64,000 nucleotides of DNA from Dyadobacter sp. SG02. GTDB taxonomy: Bacteria; Bacteroidota; Bacteroidia; Cytophagales; Spirosomataceae. Each line of letters begins with the position of its first letter. The first letter of the stretch is position 1. The translations under genes were made by a program, and so were the position numbers. Shown in pieces: positions 43,528 to 53,505 of the stretch. Below the pieces are notes generated by a model that ran no database searches, had not been told where the DNA came from, and was given only the letters and a program-made list of their open reading frames with translations. The DNA is taken from contig NZ_FNYL01000007.1 in NCBI RefSeq assembly GCF_900109045.1, forward strand, positions 62,001-126,000, read 5' to 3'.

Positions 43528-46500
43528 ATGAGAAAAACTCAACGAGTCAATGAGCCTGTGCCTTGTTCGGTCCCGCTCATTTTCCTGAGGATCGGTTTCT
43601 TTCTGTTACTGTTCTCCGGCCCCATATCCCGAAGTAGCGCACAGCAGGCAGGGCCGGATTCCACCCGAAAGACCAAGCCCGATACGCTCACTACCCCGGT
43701 CCCGAAACCTGATCCCGCATCAGCCCGACCGGCCTCCGACACCCTCCCCAAGCCTCAAAATACAACAGATTCTGCCTCCAAATCCTCCTCCTCACCACTG
43801 GTGAAACCCTCGCAGAATTTTGATCCGCTGGCCAAGCCAGCCCCTCAGAAAGATTCATTGAATAAACAGGAAGCGGTAACGCCGGCAGGCAAGCCCGACA
43901 GCACTGCGCAGCCCGCGCAACCGGGCAATCCCAAAATAGCGCAGCCGGCGCAGAATGCGACGCAAACGCCCGACTCGGCCACTGCGCAAAAGCCTGCTCC
44001 CGGCGGCATTACCGACGCCGGCCCCGATGCACGGGATATCAAAGGCGTGGTGAAGGACGAAAAAGGCGTGGGAATGCCTGGTGTGGCGGTTTTGGTGAAA
44101 GGAACACAGATCCAGGCCATTACCGAACCCGACGGTGCCTTCCAGATGAAGGTACCCGCGAAGGGCGGCATATTGGTGTACAGTTTTGTAGGTTTCACGA
44201 CGAAAGAAGTAGCCATTACCGGCCTGAGCACATACGACGCCCAGCTAACACCCGAAGCCAAGGCATTGAAAGAAGTGGTAGTAGTAGGTTACGGTGCGCA
44301 GAGCAAGCGCGACCTCGCAAGTTCGACTTCCCGGGTAGCTGCGCAGGAATATAAGTCGGCGGTGATCAATACCATCGACCAGGCTATTCAGGGGCGGGCG
44401 ACCGGGGTGCAGGTGGTCGAAAGCTCGGGTGAACCCGGTGCTTCGGCGGTGGTCAGGATACGTGGTAACAACTCGCTGAGCGGGAACAACGAGCCACTCT
44501 ACGTGATCGACGGGTTCCCGATGCCGCCTCACCGTGAAGCGGGGGCAAATTTCTACGGCTCCTACACTCAAAATGGACTGTACGGTATCAATCCGAACGA
44601 TATTGAAAGTATGGAAATCCTTAAAGATGCCTCCGCAACGGCTATTTACGGTTCACGGGGCTCGAATGGGGTAATCCTGATCACGACTAAATCCGGCAAA
44701 CGTGGCGAGGGCCGCGTGGAGCTGGTCAACAAGACTTCCTTCGGCCGGGTAGCCAACCCGATCCGGATGATGAATTCACGGCAATATGCGGAGGTGATCA
44801 ACGAAAGTTTCCGCGTGACGGATCGCAACCCGCCGTTCGAAAACCTGGACAGCGCGATGACGAATACCGACTGGGTGGACGCCATTACGCAGCCGAGTTT
44901 CCGGCAGGACATTACATTGAGCCTTTCGGGAGGCAGTCCCAAATCGTCATACTACATTTCAGGCAATTATCTCAAAGACAAGGGCACGATCATCAACTCG
45001 GATAACGACCGGGCAAGCTTGCGCGTCAACCTGAACAACGAGATCAATAACTGGTACACGGTGAAAGGACAATTGTCATTCAGCCGCCAGAAAACGAACC
45101 GCGCCGTAACGGCCTCGCGCGCATGGCCAAGCTCGGGCGGGCTCATGGACGGGCTGCGCGCCGCGCCTACGCTGGAAAAAGATTATCTGGGCAATAATAG
45201 TCTAGGTATTCCAAACTACCAGGGGTATTATTTTTCCAATCCCTACAATGAGCTGATGGCGAAGACCGACGTAACCCAGAGCGATTATTCGATTTTAAAT
45301 ATTGAAAACTACTTCAAAATCGCGAACGGCCTGCAACTCGTGGTAAGCCTCGCCGGAAACCAGAACCTCACACGCCGGAAAGTATTCCTGCCGCCATCGA
45401 CGGCCGAGGGTAACCAGGTGAAAGGAAAGGGCAGCAACAATACGGCCAATACGTATAGCTATAACTTCAACTCATACCTCCAATACGAAAAGACGTTCAA
45501 AAAGAACCATTACCTCAATACAACGCTGGGTGTGGAATATAACGACCAGACTGTTGAATTCGTCAACACCAACTCTTCGGGCTTCGATGTGCCTTTTTTC
45601 GGGGTCGATAATATCGGTACTGCATCGTCACAGGTGATCGCTTCGTACAAGGAAAAGCGCATTCTGCAATCCGGGTTCCTGCGCGCGAACTACTCTTTCA
45701 AAGGTCGCTATGTATTAAATGCTTCGGTGCGTGCCGATGGCGCCTCGGCCTTCGCGGAGAACAAAAAATACGGCATATTTCCTGCGGTGGCTCTCGCCTG
45801 GAACCTCGATCAGGAGGAGTTTATGAAAGGCGTTACGTTCATTACGAATACCAAGTTCCGCGCCTCTTATGGTGTAACGGGCAGCCAGGCCATCTCGCCT
45901 TACTCGTCGCTTTCATTGTATAGCGCGGGTTTCTACGAAATGGGGCCGGGAGGCGACGGGTCCGTGATCAATACCGGTATTTTCCCGAATACGATCGCTA
46001 ACCCGAACCTCTCGTGGGAGCGCACGAAGCAATTCAATGTCGGGGTGGATTTCAATGCCGTCAAAGACCGGATCGTGCTTAGTTTCGATTATTACAACAA
46101 AGTCACGTCCGACCTGCTGCAACAACGCAAGGTACCCACACAATCGGGTGTGGGCACGATCATCGACAACTACGGCACCATGCGTAACCGCGGTGTGGAG
46201 CTCAGCATTCAGGGGAATATCATCCAGAAAAAGAATGTAACGTACTCGACGCGTGTGAACATTTCGCGGAACGTGAATACGCTCGTCGACCTCGGCGACC
46301 GCACCCAACCCGATTATGTGAGCATCAATGGTAACCTGCTCGGAGGCGTTTCGGGGATATTGGTACCGGGGCAGGAAGTCGGGAAGTTTTTTGGCTACCG
46401 GGTAGACGGCCTGAGTCAGAAAGACGATTTTGACGCAAATGGTAACCCGAAATTCGCCACGTTCGAAGGCCCGGCGCCTGCCGGTTCGAAAGGAAACCCG

Positions 46501-47091
46501 CTTTATGGCGCATGGAAATATTCGGATGTAAATGGCGACGGGATCATCACCGCCGACGATCGTGTGGTACTCGGCAAATCCACGCCCGACTTTACCTTCG
46601 GATGGAGTCATGATATTACCTGGAAAAATCTGTCAATCAATGCATTATTTACAGGATCGGTCGGAAACGATGTGCTCAATCTCACGCGCTTCTACATCAG
46701 CAATGGCGTGGTCGATTACGGTGGGGTAGGGTTTAACCAGTCGGAAGATTGGTACCAGCACCGCTACACCGAGGCCCGGCCGCATAATAATGTGAAATAT
46801 CCGGGTGTGCAGCGTGGAATCGCCTCGGGAGATATCAACTCTGTGATGCTGGAAGACGGCAGTTTCGCCCGCCTGAAAATGCTCACCGTTTCCTACACGT
46901 TCCCGAGACTCGGCCCGATCCAGAGTCCCCGGCTTTTTGTGACAGGTACCAACCTCTGGACCCTGACCAACTATTCCGGCTTCGACCCCGAAGTGAGCTC
47001 CTATGCACAGTCGCTGCTGCAACAGGGCATCGATTACGGTGCCTACCCGGCGCAGCGATCGTACACCATCGGGTTTTCCTGCAATTTTTAG
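43528..47091 (+). CDS. SusC-family transporter with proline-rich N-terminal extension (pair 2)
   Basis: 1187 aa from ATG 43528, which gives a membrane-type signal (LIFLRIGFFLLLFSGPISRSSAQQ). Unlike pair 1, about 135 residues of Pro/Ser/Thr/Lys/Gln-rich sequence (PVPKPDPASARPAS, SSSPLVKPSQNF, AQPAQPGNPKIAQPAQ) separate the signal from the carboxypeptidase-like domain (IKGVVKDEKGVGMPGVAVLVKGT). The canonical ALKEVVVVGYGAQSKRDL, TonB plug (IRGNNSLSGN, LYVIDGFP, MEILKDASATAIYGSRGSNGVILITTK) and barrel follow. Target glycan unknown. The SusD partner begins 9 bp downstream. Confidence 0.93.
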   Translation: MRKTQRVNEPVPCSVPLIFLRIGFFLLLFSGPISRSSAQQAGPDSTRKTKPDTLTTPVPKPDPASARPASDTLPKPQNTTDSASKSSSSPLVKPSQNFDPLAKPAPQKDSLNKQEAVTPAGKPDSTAQPAQPGNPKIAQPAQNATQTPDSATAQKPAPGGITDAGPDARDIKGVVKDEKGVGMPGVAVLVKGTQIQAITEPDGAFQMKVPAKGGILVYSFVGFTTKEVAITGLSTYDAQLTPEAKALKEVVVVGYGAQSKRDLASSTSRVAAQEYKSAVINTIDQAIQGRATGVQVVESSGEPGASAVVRIRGNNSLSGNNEPLYVIDGFPMPPHREAGANFYGSYTQNGLYGINPNDIESMEILKDASATAIYGSRGSNGVILITTKSGKRGEGRVELVNKTSFGRVANPIRMMNSRQYAEVINESFRVTDRNPPFENLDSAMTNTDWVDAITQPSFRQDITLSLSGGSPKSSYYISGNYLKDKGTIINSDNDRASLRVNLNNEINNWYTVKGQLSFSRQKTNRAVTASRAWPSSGGLMDGLRAAPTLEKDYLGNNSLGIPNYQGYYFSNPYNELMAKTDVTQSDYSILNIENYFKIANGLQLVVSLAGNQNLTRRKVFLPPSTAEGNQVKGKGSNNTANTYSYNFNSYLQYEKTFKKNHYLNTTLGVEYNDQTVEFVNTNSSGFDVPFFGVDNIGTASSQVIASYKEKRILQSGFLRANYSFKGRYVLNASVRADGASAFAENKKYGIFPAVALAWNLDQEEFMKGVTFITNTKFRASYGVTGSQAISPYSSLSLYSAGFYEMGPGGDGSVINTGIFPNTIANPNLSWERTKQFNVGVDFNAVKDRIVLSFDYYNKVTSDLLQQRKVPTQSGVGTIIDNYGTMRNRGVELSIQGNIIQKKNVTYSTRVNISRNVNTLVDLGDRTQPDYVSINGNLLGGVSGILVPGQEVGKFFGYRVDGLSQKDDFDANGNPKFATFEGPAPAGSKGNPLYGAWKYSDVNGDGIITADDRVVLGKSTPDFTFGWSHDITWKNLSINALFTGSVGNDVLNLTRFYISNGVVDYGGVGFNQSEDWYQHRYTEARPHNNVKYPGVQRGIASGDINSVMLEDGSFARLKMLTVSYTFPRLGPIQSPRLFVTGTNLWTLTNYSGFDPEVSSYAQSLLQQGIDYGAYPAQRSYTIGFSCNF

Positions 47092-47100
47092 TGTTGACCA

Positions 47101-48705
47101 ATGCATTTGAAAAATATGAAAATACATATCAAGATATCCGTAATGCTGCTGGCTTTGCTGGGCATTGCGTCCTGCAAGGATAACCTGGAAGAATCGCCTT
47201 ATTCCTCGCTGGGCAAAGATGTGGCCTTCAAGGACGAGGATGGCCTGAATCAGGCGACGATCGGCGTTTACCAGGCCTGGACCACCACCGATCATTCCGA
47301 CATTTATAATCGTTTCGTCCTCACCGAATCCGGTCACCGCTATGCTACCGCCGGTATTCTCGGCTCAGGCGCCGATCCGTATTACCGGTTCGCGCATACC
47401 TCTGCTTCCGGCGCATTCGAATCGGTCTGGGCGAGGTTTTACAAGATCATTTACCGTGCTAATACGGTGATCGACAATGCTAAAATGGCCGTTCCCGGGG
47501 AAGAAGAGGAAGCCGATCCCTACATTGCCGAAGCGCGGGTGCTGCGGGCTTATGCCTATTTCAACCTCGTAAGGCTGTTTGGCGGCGTGCCGTTGATATT
47601 GAAAGAAATTGGGTCGTTCGAAGAAAAAGACCTGATTTTTGCGCCTCGTGCGACGGACGCGGAGGTGTACGAGGCCATCCTGGCCGATCTGGCATTTGCG
47701 GAAACTATTCTGCCGGATTCGCGCGGCGGCGCGGAACTCGGCCGCGTTTCGGCGGGCACTGTCAAGGCATTAATGGGCAAAGTGTACCTGACAATGGCCG
47801 GGAAGCCTTTAAATAGAACTGAAAACTACCAGAAAGCGATCGAAAAACTAAGCGAGTTGGTAGGCGCGGTGAATGAGGAAAAGTATGATATGGAGCTGCT
47901 GCCAAATTTTGCCGATGTGTTCGCATTGGCCAATGAACGCAACCGCGAGATCGTGTTGTCGTTCGGTTATTTTGTCAATCCTTCGAACCAGAATGGGAAT
48001 ATATTGCCGTTCCATTTATTCCCCTCGGGGCTGGTAAATGGCGATGAACAGACCAACTACGGTTTGACCTACGACTATTACAAACTGTTCGATAAAACCG
48101 ACACGCGTCGTGATTACACGCTCGTATCCAGGTATGCATTCACGGGCGGCGCCCGCGCGGGCGCCGAGCCGGGCGATAGCATTATCTATGACCCAACGAC
48201 CTCGCATTACCTGAACCAGCGGACCAAACAGCCGTTTTCGCACGACGATTTCAAATATGGTATTGCATTTGGGAAACTCGCGCGGGCAGCGCGGCCGGCG
48301 GGAGCACCTGTGCAGGGTTACAGCGCCGACCTGATCGAAATGCGGTTTTCGGACGTGCTGCTTTCGCTCGCGGAAGCATTGGTGGAAACCGGCAAGCCCG
48401 CGGATGCGCTCCCGTTGCTGAACCGCGTTCGTGCCCGTGCGAAAGCCGCTCCTTCGAAAGCCGCCGGTGCTGCGGCATTGCGCGCGGCTATCCGCACCGA
48501 ACGAAGGCTGGAACTGAGCGGGGAATTCAATACGGTATTTGATATCCGCCGCTGGGGGACTTTGCAGGAAGAAATCGCGGCCATGTCCGACGATCAGATC
48601 ATCGACAATGTGCTGATCCCTTACACGCCGCGCCTCGAACTCTATCCGATTCCGCAATCGCAGATCGATGCGAACCCGAATCTGCGCCAGAATGACGGCT
48701 GGTAG
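47101..48705 (+). CDS. SusD/RagB-family outer-membrane lipoprotein (pair 2)
   Basis: 534 aa; an alternative start at M6 (47116) would still leave a good signal. Lipobox in ALLGIASCKDN. Helical domain phrases SGAFESVWARFYKIIYRANTVIDNAK and ARVLRAYAYFNLVRLFGGVPLIL, and the C-terminal block IEMRFSDVLLSLAEALVETGKPADALPLLNRVRARA, RTERRLELSGEFNTVFDIRRWGTL, identify SusD. Lid of the second SusC channel. It is followed 48 bp later by the split 5'-nucleotidase, which may belong to the same transcript. Confidence 0.93.
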   Translation: MHLKNMKIHIKISVMLLALLGIASCKDNLEESPYSSLGKDVAFKDEDGLNQATIGVYQAWTTTDHSDIYNRFVLTESGHRYATAGILGSGADPYYRFAHTSASGAFESVWARFYKIIYRANTVIDNAKMAVPGEEEEADPYIAEARVLRAYAYFNLVRLFGGVPLILKEIGSFEEKDLIFAPRATDAEVYEAILADLAFAETILPDSRGGAELGRVSAGTVKALMGKVYLTMAGKPLNRTENYQKAIEKLSELVGAVNEEKYDMELLPNFADVFALANERNREIVLSFGYFVNPSNQNGNILPFHLFPSGLVNGDEQTNYGLTYDYYKLFDKTDTRRDYTLVSRYAFTGGARAGAEPGDSIIYDPTTSHYLNQRTKQPFSHDDFKYGIAFGKLARAARPAGAPVQGYSADLIEMRFSDVLLSLAEALVETGKPADALPLLNRVRARAKAAPSKAAGAAALRAAIRTERRLELSGEFNTVFDIRRWGTLQEEIAAMSDDQIIDNVLIPYTPRLELYPIPQSQIDANPNLRQNDGW

Positions 48706-48753
48706 CAGGAAATCCGGAGTTTCAGATGTAATTTCAGGTTTTTGAAATACACT

Positions 48754-49506
48754 ATGAAAACTCCTGTCAGACTCGGTACGGTACTTCTCGCGGGCCTCGG
48801 CCTGCTGGCCTCCTGCCAAAAACACCTCACCGTTTCCAAAAGCGAATACAAACAGTACGGCATCGACCAGCAGGTCGGTGCCGATTCTGCTATAATCCGG
48901 TACTATCAGCCTTTCAAAGACAAAATGCAGGCCGAAATGAACCGGGTAGTGGGCCAGACCGAACAGGCGCTTACCAAGCCGTCCAATCCCGAAACCCTCA
49001 TGGGCAACTTCTTCGCCGATGCCATGCTCAAAGAGGGGTTGAAGAAAGATCCCGCCATTCAATTCACGCTCGCGACCAAAGGCGGGCTGCGTACCACTTT
49101 TCCCAAAGGCAATATCACGGTTTCCCACGTTTTCGAGCTCATGCCGTTTGAAAATGAAATGGTTGTGCTCAAACTCTCGGGGCCGAACGTGCAGCAGGTC
49201 ATCGATTTTATTGCCAAAAAAGATGGCGAACCGGTGGCGGGTATCCGTATGAAAATCAGGGATAACAAGGCCTACGACATCACGATCGGAGGCCAGCCTT
49301 TTGACATTAATAAAACCTATAATCTGCTCACCTACGACTACCTCGCCGACGGGGGCGACGAGCTCGAATGCCTTCGCAACCCGCTCGAACGCAGGGAGAT
49401 CGGCCAGAAAGTAAGGGAAGCATTGTTTGAAAATATCGGTGACCTGACGCGCCAGGGCAAGAAAATAACCGCTCAACTCGATGGAAGAATTGTTTCAGAT
49501 AAATAG
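48754..49506 (+). CDS. 5'-nucleotidase C-terminal (substrate-binding) domain lipoprotein
   Basis: 250 aa from ATG 48754 (in-frame TTG at 48742 rejected). Lipobox in GLGLLASCQKH. The body is the PF02872 domain found at the C-terminus of UshA-type 5'-nucleotidases: NPETLMGNFFADAMLKEG, GLRTTFPKGNITVSHVFELMPFENEMVVLKLSG, and DITIGGQPFDINKTYNLLTYDYLADGGDE. In UshA this domain binds the nucleotide while a separate N-terminal metallophosphatase domain cuts it. Here it is a separate gene placed before its catalytic partner, overlapping it by 26 bp. Confidence 0.9.
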   Translation: MKTPVRLGTVLLAGLGLLASCQKHLTVSKSEYKQYGIDQQVGADSAIIRYYQPFKDKMQAEMNRVVGQTEQALTKPSNPETLMGNFFADAMLKEGLKKDPAIQFTLATKGGLRTTFPKGNITVSHVFELMPFENEMVVLKLSGPNVQQVIDFIAKKDGEPVAGIRMKIRDNKAYDITIGGQPFDINKTYNLLTYDYLADGGDELECLRNPLERREIGQKVREALFENIGDLTRQGKKITAQLDGRIVSDK

Positions 49507-50422
49507 GAAGGATTTCCTCAAAAAGGGCGGCCTGGCTGCTGCCGCATTGGGTTTTGGCACGCTACCGGCATTTGCCAGACGTGATTCGGTGGTCCAACTT
49601 ACCATCCTGCATACGAACGACGTCCACAGCCGCATCGATCCATTCCCGATGGACGGCTCGCGTAACCAGGGGCTCGGGGGCGTGGCGCGTCGTGCGGCAT
49701 TGGTAAAGCAAATCCGTGCGGAGCAAACAAATGTGCTTTTGCTGGACGCTGGCGACGTTTTTCAGGGAACGCCCTATTTCAATTTGTACGGCGGCGAGCT
49801 GGAATTTACGATCATGAGCCAGATGGGATACGATGCCTCCACCATGGGCAACCACGATTTCGACAACAGCATTGCCGGCTTCGTGAAGCAGCTTCCGCAT
49901 GCAAACTTCCCCTTCCTGGTCGGTAACTACGATTTCAGCAATACCGAACTGAAAGGCAAAACACAGCCCTACAAAATATTTAAAAAGCAGGGCCTGAAAA
50001 TCGGCATTTTCGGGGTTTGTATCGAACTGGAAGGTTTGGTTAATAAAAAGAACTACCTCGAAACCGTTTACCTCGACCCGATCGCCAAGGCCAATGAAAT
50101 AGCCTCATTACTCAAAAACGAGCAGCATTGCGACTTCGTGATCTGCCTCTCGCATCTGGGATACAAATACAAGGAAAATAAAGTCTCCGACCAGGTCCTG
50201 GCGAAATCCACCCGCAACATCGACCTCATCATCGGCGGGCACACGCATACATTTATGAAAGAGCCTGAAAACATTTTGAACCTGGACGGCAAGGTTACCA
50301 CGATCAACCAGGTCGGTTTTGCCGGCATTAACCTGGGTAGACTGGATTATTTCTTTGACCGGGAACGTGGCGGGAAGCAGAGGATGGTGGCGGCGGTGTT
50401 GCCGGTTATCAGTAATGCTTGA
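49481..50422 (+). CDS. Exported metallophosphatase (5'-nucleotidase catalytic half)
   Basis: 313 aa. INRKDFLKKGGLAAAALGFGTLPAFA is a Tat-like signal with RK in place of RR. Calcineurin-like metal site: LTILHTNDVHSRIDP, LLLDAGDVFQG, STMGNHDFDN, VICLSHLGYK and IIGGHTHTF hold the Asp, His and Asn ligands. Length ends before the UshA binding domain, which is the preceding gene. Together they should act as a periplasmic 5'-nucleotidase or 2',3'-cyclic phosphodiesterase. The stop lies 11 bp from the convergent antiporter. Confidence 0.9.
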   Translation: MEELFQINRKDFLKKGGLAAAALGFGTLPAFARRDSVVQLTILHTNDVHSRIDPFPMDGSRNQGLGGVARRAALVKQIRAEQTNVLLLDAGDVFQGTPYFNLYGGELEFTIMSQMGYDASTMGNHDFDNSIAGFVKQLPHANFPFLVGNYDFSNTELKGKTQPYKIFKKQGLKIGIFGVCIELEGLVNKKNYLETVYLDPIAKANEIASLLKNEQHCDFVICLSHLGYKYKENKVSDQVLAKSTRNIDLIIGGHTHTFMKEPENILNLDGKVTTINQVGFAGINLGRLDYFFDRERGGKQRMVAAVLPVISNA

Positions 50423-50433
50423 ATGACCACCCC

Positions 50434-52047
50434 TCACTCCATATGCAAAAACTGCTGTCGTAACTTCTCTTCTTCCAGGTCTATTTGCGCCAGGTGCTGG
50501 CGTACGATTTCTTCCTCGTAGGTTTCCTTTTTGTTGAACTCGTGGAGGATGTGGCGTTTGTGTTCGAGTATTTCCTTGGTAATGTGTTGGTAACGTGCGA
50601 TATATTCGTGCTCGGAGTCGGCTGCGTCGAGTTCCCTGACGTGGTCCATAAAACCGATATCGCTTTCCAGCCGGTGTTTCAGCCCTTGAAGCAACTCGTG
50701 GTGACCGATTTCATCCGCATATTTCTTTTGGATCAAATCCAGCGAAGCGGCGGTGAGCTTTCGACGGATGTTAGCGTCCTGTTCGTGCGAGGAAACGGCA
50801 TAATCCCGCTCTTCGACATTCATCCATTTCGCAACCAGCGGTAGCGTAAGGCCCTGGAACACGAGGGTTACCAGAATGACTACAAAAGTGATGAAGAGGA
50901 TCATGCTACGTTGCGGAAAGGGCTGTCCGTTATCCAGCAACAGGGGAATGGACAATGCCGAAGCCAGCGAAACCACCCCGCGCATACCGGCCCAACCGAA
51001 GACGAACGGCATCCGAAACCCGGGACTCCTGTCGGCAGTTTTGATGAAGCGACTGATAAATACCGTGAAAATGGATGCCCCCAACGTGCTCGCAATACGC
51101 GTAATGATCACGACCAGGGAAATGATGAGCCCGTATTTGATCGCTTCCGCCAGGGAGGCTTCCCCAAACCCTTGTATGATCACGGGGAGTTCCAGGCCTA
51201 TCAGCATGAAAACGATGCCGTTGAGCACAAACCCGACGGTCGACCATACATTAATTCCCTGAATGCGGCTTAAATGGCTTAGAATACTATGCTGGTTCCG
51301 GGAGAGGAACAACCCTCCTGTAACAACGGCAATGACGCCCGAAAAGTGAAATTCTTCCGCGGTGATGTACATCGCGTAGGGCGCCACGAATGTCAGGATC
51401 GTGTCGATGCTGGGGGTAGTGGGCAACCATCGGTGAATGGCGTAAAACAGCATTGCCACGCCTAGTCCGACGGCGAAACCCATGATAATCACGAGGAAAA
51501 AGCTGCCGATCGCGTCGGTAAGCACGAAACTGCCGGACGCCACCGCTATCAATGCGAAACGGAAGACGATCAGCGACGACGCGTCGTTCAGCAGGCTTTC
51601 GCCCTCGGTAATGGTGATCAGCCGCTTCGGGACTTTTACATTCTTGAGAATCGAACTGGTGGCCACGGCATCGGGCGGCGAGATGATCCCGCCCAGCAGG
51701 AAGCCGAGCGCGAGCGTGAACCCGGGTATAACCGCCCGCGATACGTACGCGATCACGCACGAGGTGAGGATCACGATAATGAATGCGAAGGAGCCGATCA
51801 CGCGCCGCCATTTCCAGAAATCTTTCCAGGAAGTCTGCCAGGCCGCTTCATACAACAACGGCGGCAGGAATATCAGGAAGATCAGCTGGTGATCGATCTC
51901 TACCGACGGCAGGCCTGGAACCAGGCTCAATGCGAGCCCGCCCAGTACGAGCATGATCGGGTAGGCGATTTTGATCCTTTGCGCCAGCATGACCAGGAAC
52001 ATGATCACCATCACCAGCGAAAGGTAGAGGATTATGGATTCGTGCAT
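50434..52047 (-). CDS. Na+/H+ antiporter of the CPA1 (NhaP/NHE) family
   Basis: 537 aa. About 12 membrane helices in residues 1-400, with LGFLLGGIISPPDAVATSSILK (the ND/DD-type ion-binding segment of CPA1) and GESLLNDASSLIVFRFAL as diagnostic motifs, and GWAGMRGVVSLASALSIPL near helix 11. A cytosolic tail of ~130 charged residues is predicted to be helical (ETYEEEIVRQHLAQIDLEEEKLRQQFL). It balances pH and sodium. It lies 20 bp downstream of the P450 gene on the same strand. Confidence 0.93.
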   Translation of the reverse strand: MHESIILYLSLVMVIMFLVMLAQRIKIAYPIMLVLGGLALSLVPGLPSVEIDHQLIFLIFLPPLLYEAAWQTSWKDFWKWRRVIGSFAFIIVILTSCVIAYVSRAVIPGFTLALGFLLGGIISPPDAVATSSILKNVKVPKRLITITEGESLLNDASSLIVFRFALIAVASGSFVLTDAIGSFFLVIIMGFAVGLGVAMLFYAIHRWLPTTPSIDTILTFVAPYAMYITAEEFHFSGVIAVVTGGLFLSRNQHSILSHLSRIQGINVWSTVGFVLNGIVFMLIGLELPVIIQGFGEASLAEAIKYGLIISLVVIITRIASTLGASIFTVFISRFIKTADRSPGFRMPFVFGWAGMRGVVSLASALSIPLLLDNGQPFPQRSMILFITFVVILVTLVFQGLTLPLVAKWMNVEERDYAVSSHEQDANIRRKLTAASLDLIQKKYADEIGHHELLQGLKHRLESDIGFMDHVRELDAADSEHEYIARYQHITKEILEHKRHILHEFNKKETYEEEIVRQHLAQIDLEEEKLRQQFLHME

Positions 52048-52067
52048 AAAATTCGTTCAGTATCGGC

Positions 52068-53393
52068 TTATCGGATGTACAATTTAATACCGTTGGTCGA
52101 TTTTAAAACAATCTGGGGGTGCATTCCCACGGTGGAACCCGGCTCGCGCACGAAGTCGAAGCGCTTCACCAGCGCGGCCAGTACCAGCTGCATTTCCATC
52201 AATGCAAACTGCTGCCCGATGCATATCCTCGGCCCGGCGCCAAATGGCAGGTAGTTGAATTTCGCCCGGTTTTTCACGGTTTCCGCCTGAAAGTTTTCAG
52301 GATTGAATGCAGAGGGATTTTCCCAGAGGTTGGGGTTCCGGTGCAGTTCGAAGATCGACATGAATACCGAACTGCCTTTTGGAATACCATAACCTTCAAT
52401 CTCCTGGTCGACGGTGCTCTCGCGCGTCATCGTCCACGCGGGCGGGTACAGGCGAAGGCCTTCCTCCACAACTTGCCGGGTATAAGGCATTTGAATGAGC
52501 TGTTCGAAACCGGGTACTGTTTCAAAAATTTCACTCTCCTTGCGGATGCGCGCCACAATCTCCGGCTGTGCGGAAAGCTCCCATAGCAGCCAGCTCAGTC
52601 CGGTTGCGGAGGTTTCGTGGCCTGCCGCGAACATGGTAATGGCCTCGTCGCGGATCTGTTCGTCGTTCATTTGCTCGCCGGTTTCCTCGTCCGTACTGTC
52701 GAGCAGGAGTTGGAGCAGGTCGTTGGGCGTCTCGCCGGACAAGCGTCGTTTTCGTATAAAATCGTAAACCAGGCTGTTGAAATAGGCCAGGTCGGATTTG
52801 AAACGCCGGTCCTCGCCATTGATCGCCATCAGCGGCAGGCGGTAGGGCTTGCGTACGCGGGTGACGAGGTAGGTCTGCGTGCGACTTACCTGCTGGTAAA
52901 TCTGCTCCTTATCCTCGGTATTCATGTTCCCGAACAGCGTTTTCAGCGCAATGTCGGAGGTAATGCCCATCATTTTGGCATCGATATCAATGGCCGCTTT
53001 GCCCCGGAATTGTTCCAGTTCTTCGATAAATGCGGCCGTAAGCCCGCCCATTGTAAGAAACAGGTCCAGAAGCCGCTCGCGGTGGAATGCCGGTTGTACG
53101 AGCCTTCTTTGTCTTAACCAAAAATCGCCATCGCTGATTACCAGACCATTACCTAATACAGGACGGAGGAGCTTGACGGAGTTGCCTTTCTTGAAATTTT
53201 TATGGTGTTGTTGCAACACGTGCCGGAAAAAGGCCGGGTCACGCGTGACAATGAATTCCCTGAACAACTTGATTTTGAACGTATCCCCACATTCGTCGAA
53301 ACCCTGCCGCAGGAACCGCAGCGGATCGCGTGCGAAACGGATTGGAGCCAGGAGGGGAACGGAGCTGATTTTAAATTCAGGAATGGGTCGCAT
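52068..53393 (-). CDS. Cytochrome P450
   Basis: 441 aa from ATG 53393; the longer frame to 53447 adds non-family residues. Heme-binding FGAGPRICIG with C391, I-helix AAGHETSA, and K-helix EEGLR with the ExxR pair. It resembles the CYP4/CYP102-like bacterial P450s that hydroxylate fatty acids or terpenoids. No ferredoxin or reductase is adjacent. Probably co-transcribed with the antiporter. Confidence 0.93.
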   Translation of the reverse strand: MRPIPEFKISSVPLLAPIRFARDPLRFLRQGFDECGDTFKIKLFREFIVTRDPAFFRHVLQQHHKNFKKGNSVKLLRPVLGNGLVISDGDFWLRQRRLVQPAFHRERLLDLFLTMGGLTAAFIEELEQFRGKAAIDIDAKMMGITSDIALKTLFGNMNTEDKEQIYQQVSRTQTYLVTRVRKPYRLPLMAINGEDRRFKSDLAYFNSLVYDFIRKRRLSGETPNDLLQLLLDSTDEETGEQMNDEQIRDEAITMFAAGHETSATGLSWLLWELSAQPEIVARIRKESEIFETVPGFEQLIQMPYTRQVVEEGLRLYPPAWTMTRESTVDQEIEGYGIPKGSSVFMSIFELHRNPNLWENPSAFNPENFQAETVKNRAKFNYLPFGAGPRICIGQQFALMEMQLVLAALVKRFDFVREPGSTVGMHPQIVLKSTNGIKLYIR

Positions 53394-53452
53394 TGGTAGG
53401 AGACATGGAGTATTACCGCAAATAAACCAATCCCGCGCAAAAAGCAATGCAC

Positions 53453-53483
53453 AAAAAAGCCGCGCCTGATTTCAAAACGCGGC
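53453..53483 (-). terminator. Intrinsic terminator of dps
   Basis: On the minus strand GCCGCG (53483-53478) pairs with CGCGGC (53464-53459) and is followed by six T (53458-53453), 22 bp after the dps stop. Confidence 0.75.
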
Positions 53484-53505
53484 CATGGGTGTGCATAGGT
53501 TTCAT

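Noticed and set aside
48016..49476. 486-codon open frame on the minus strand
   Set aside because: It lies antisense to SusD and the 5'-nucleotidase domain gene, has no recognisable motif, and its composition is that expected from GC-rich codons read in reverse.
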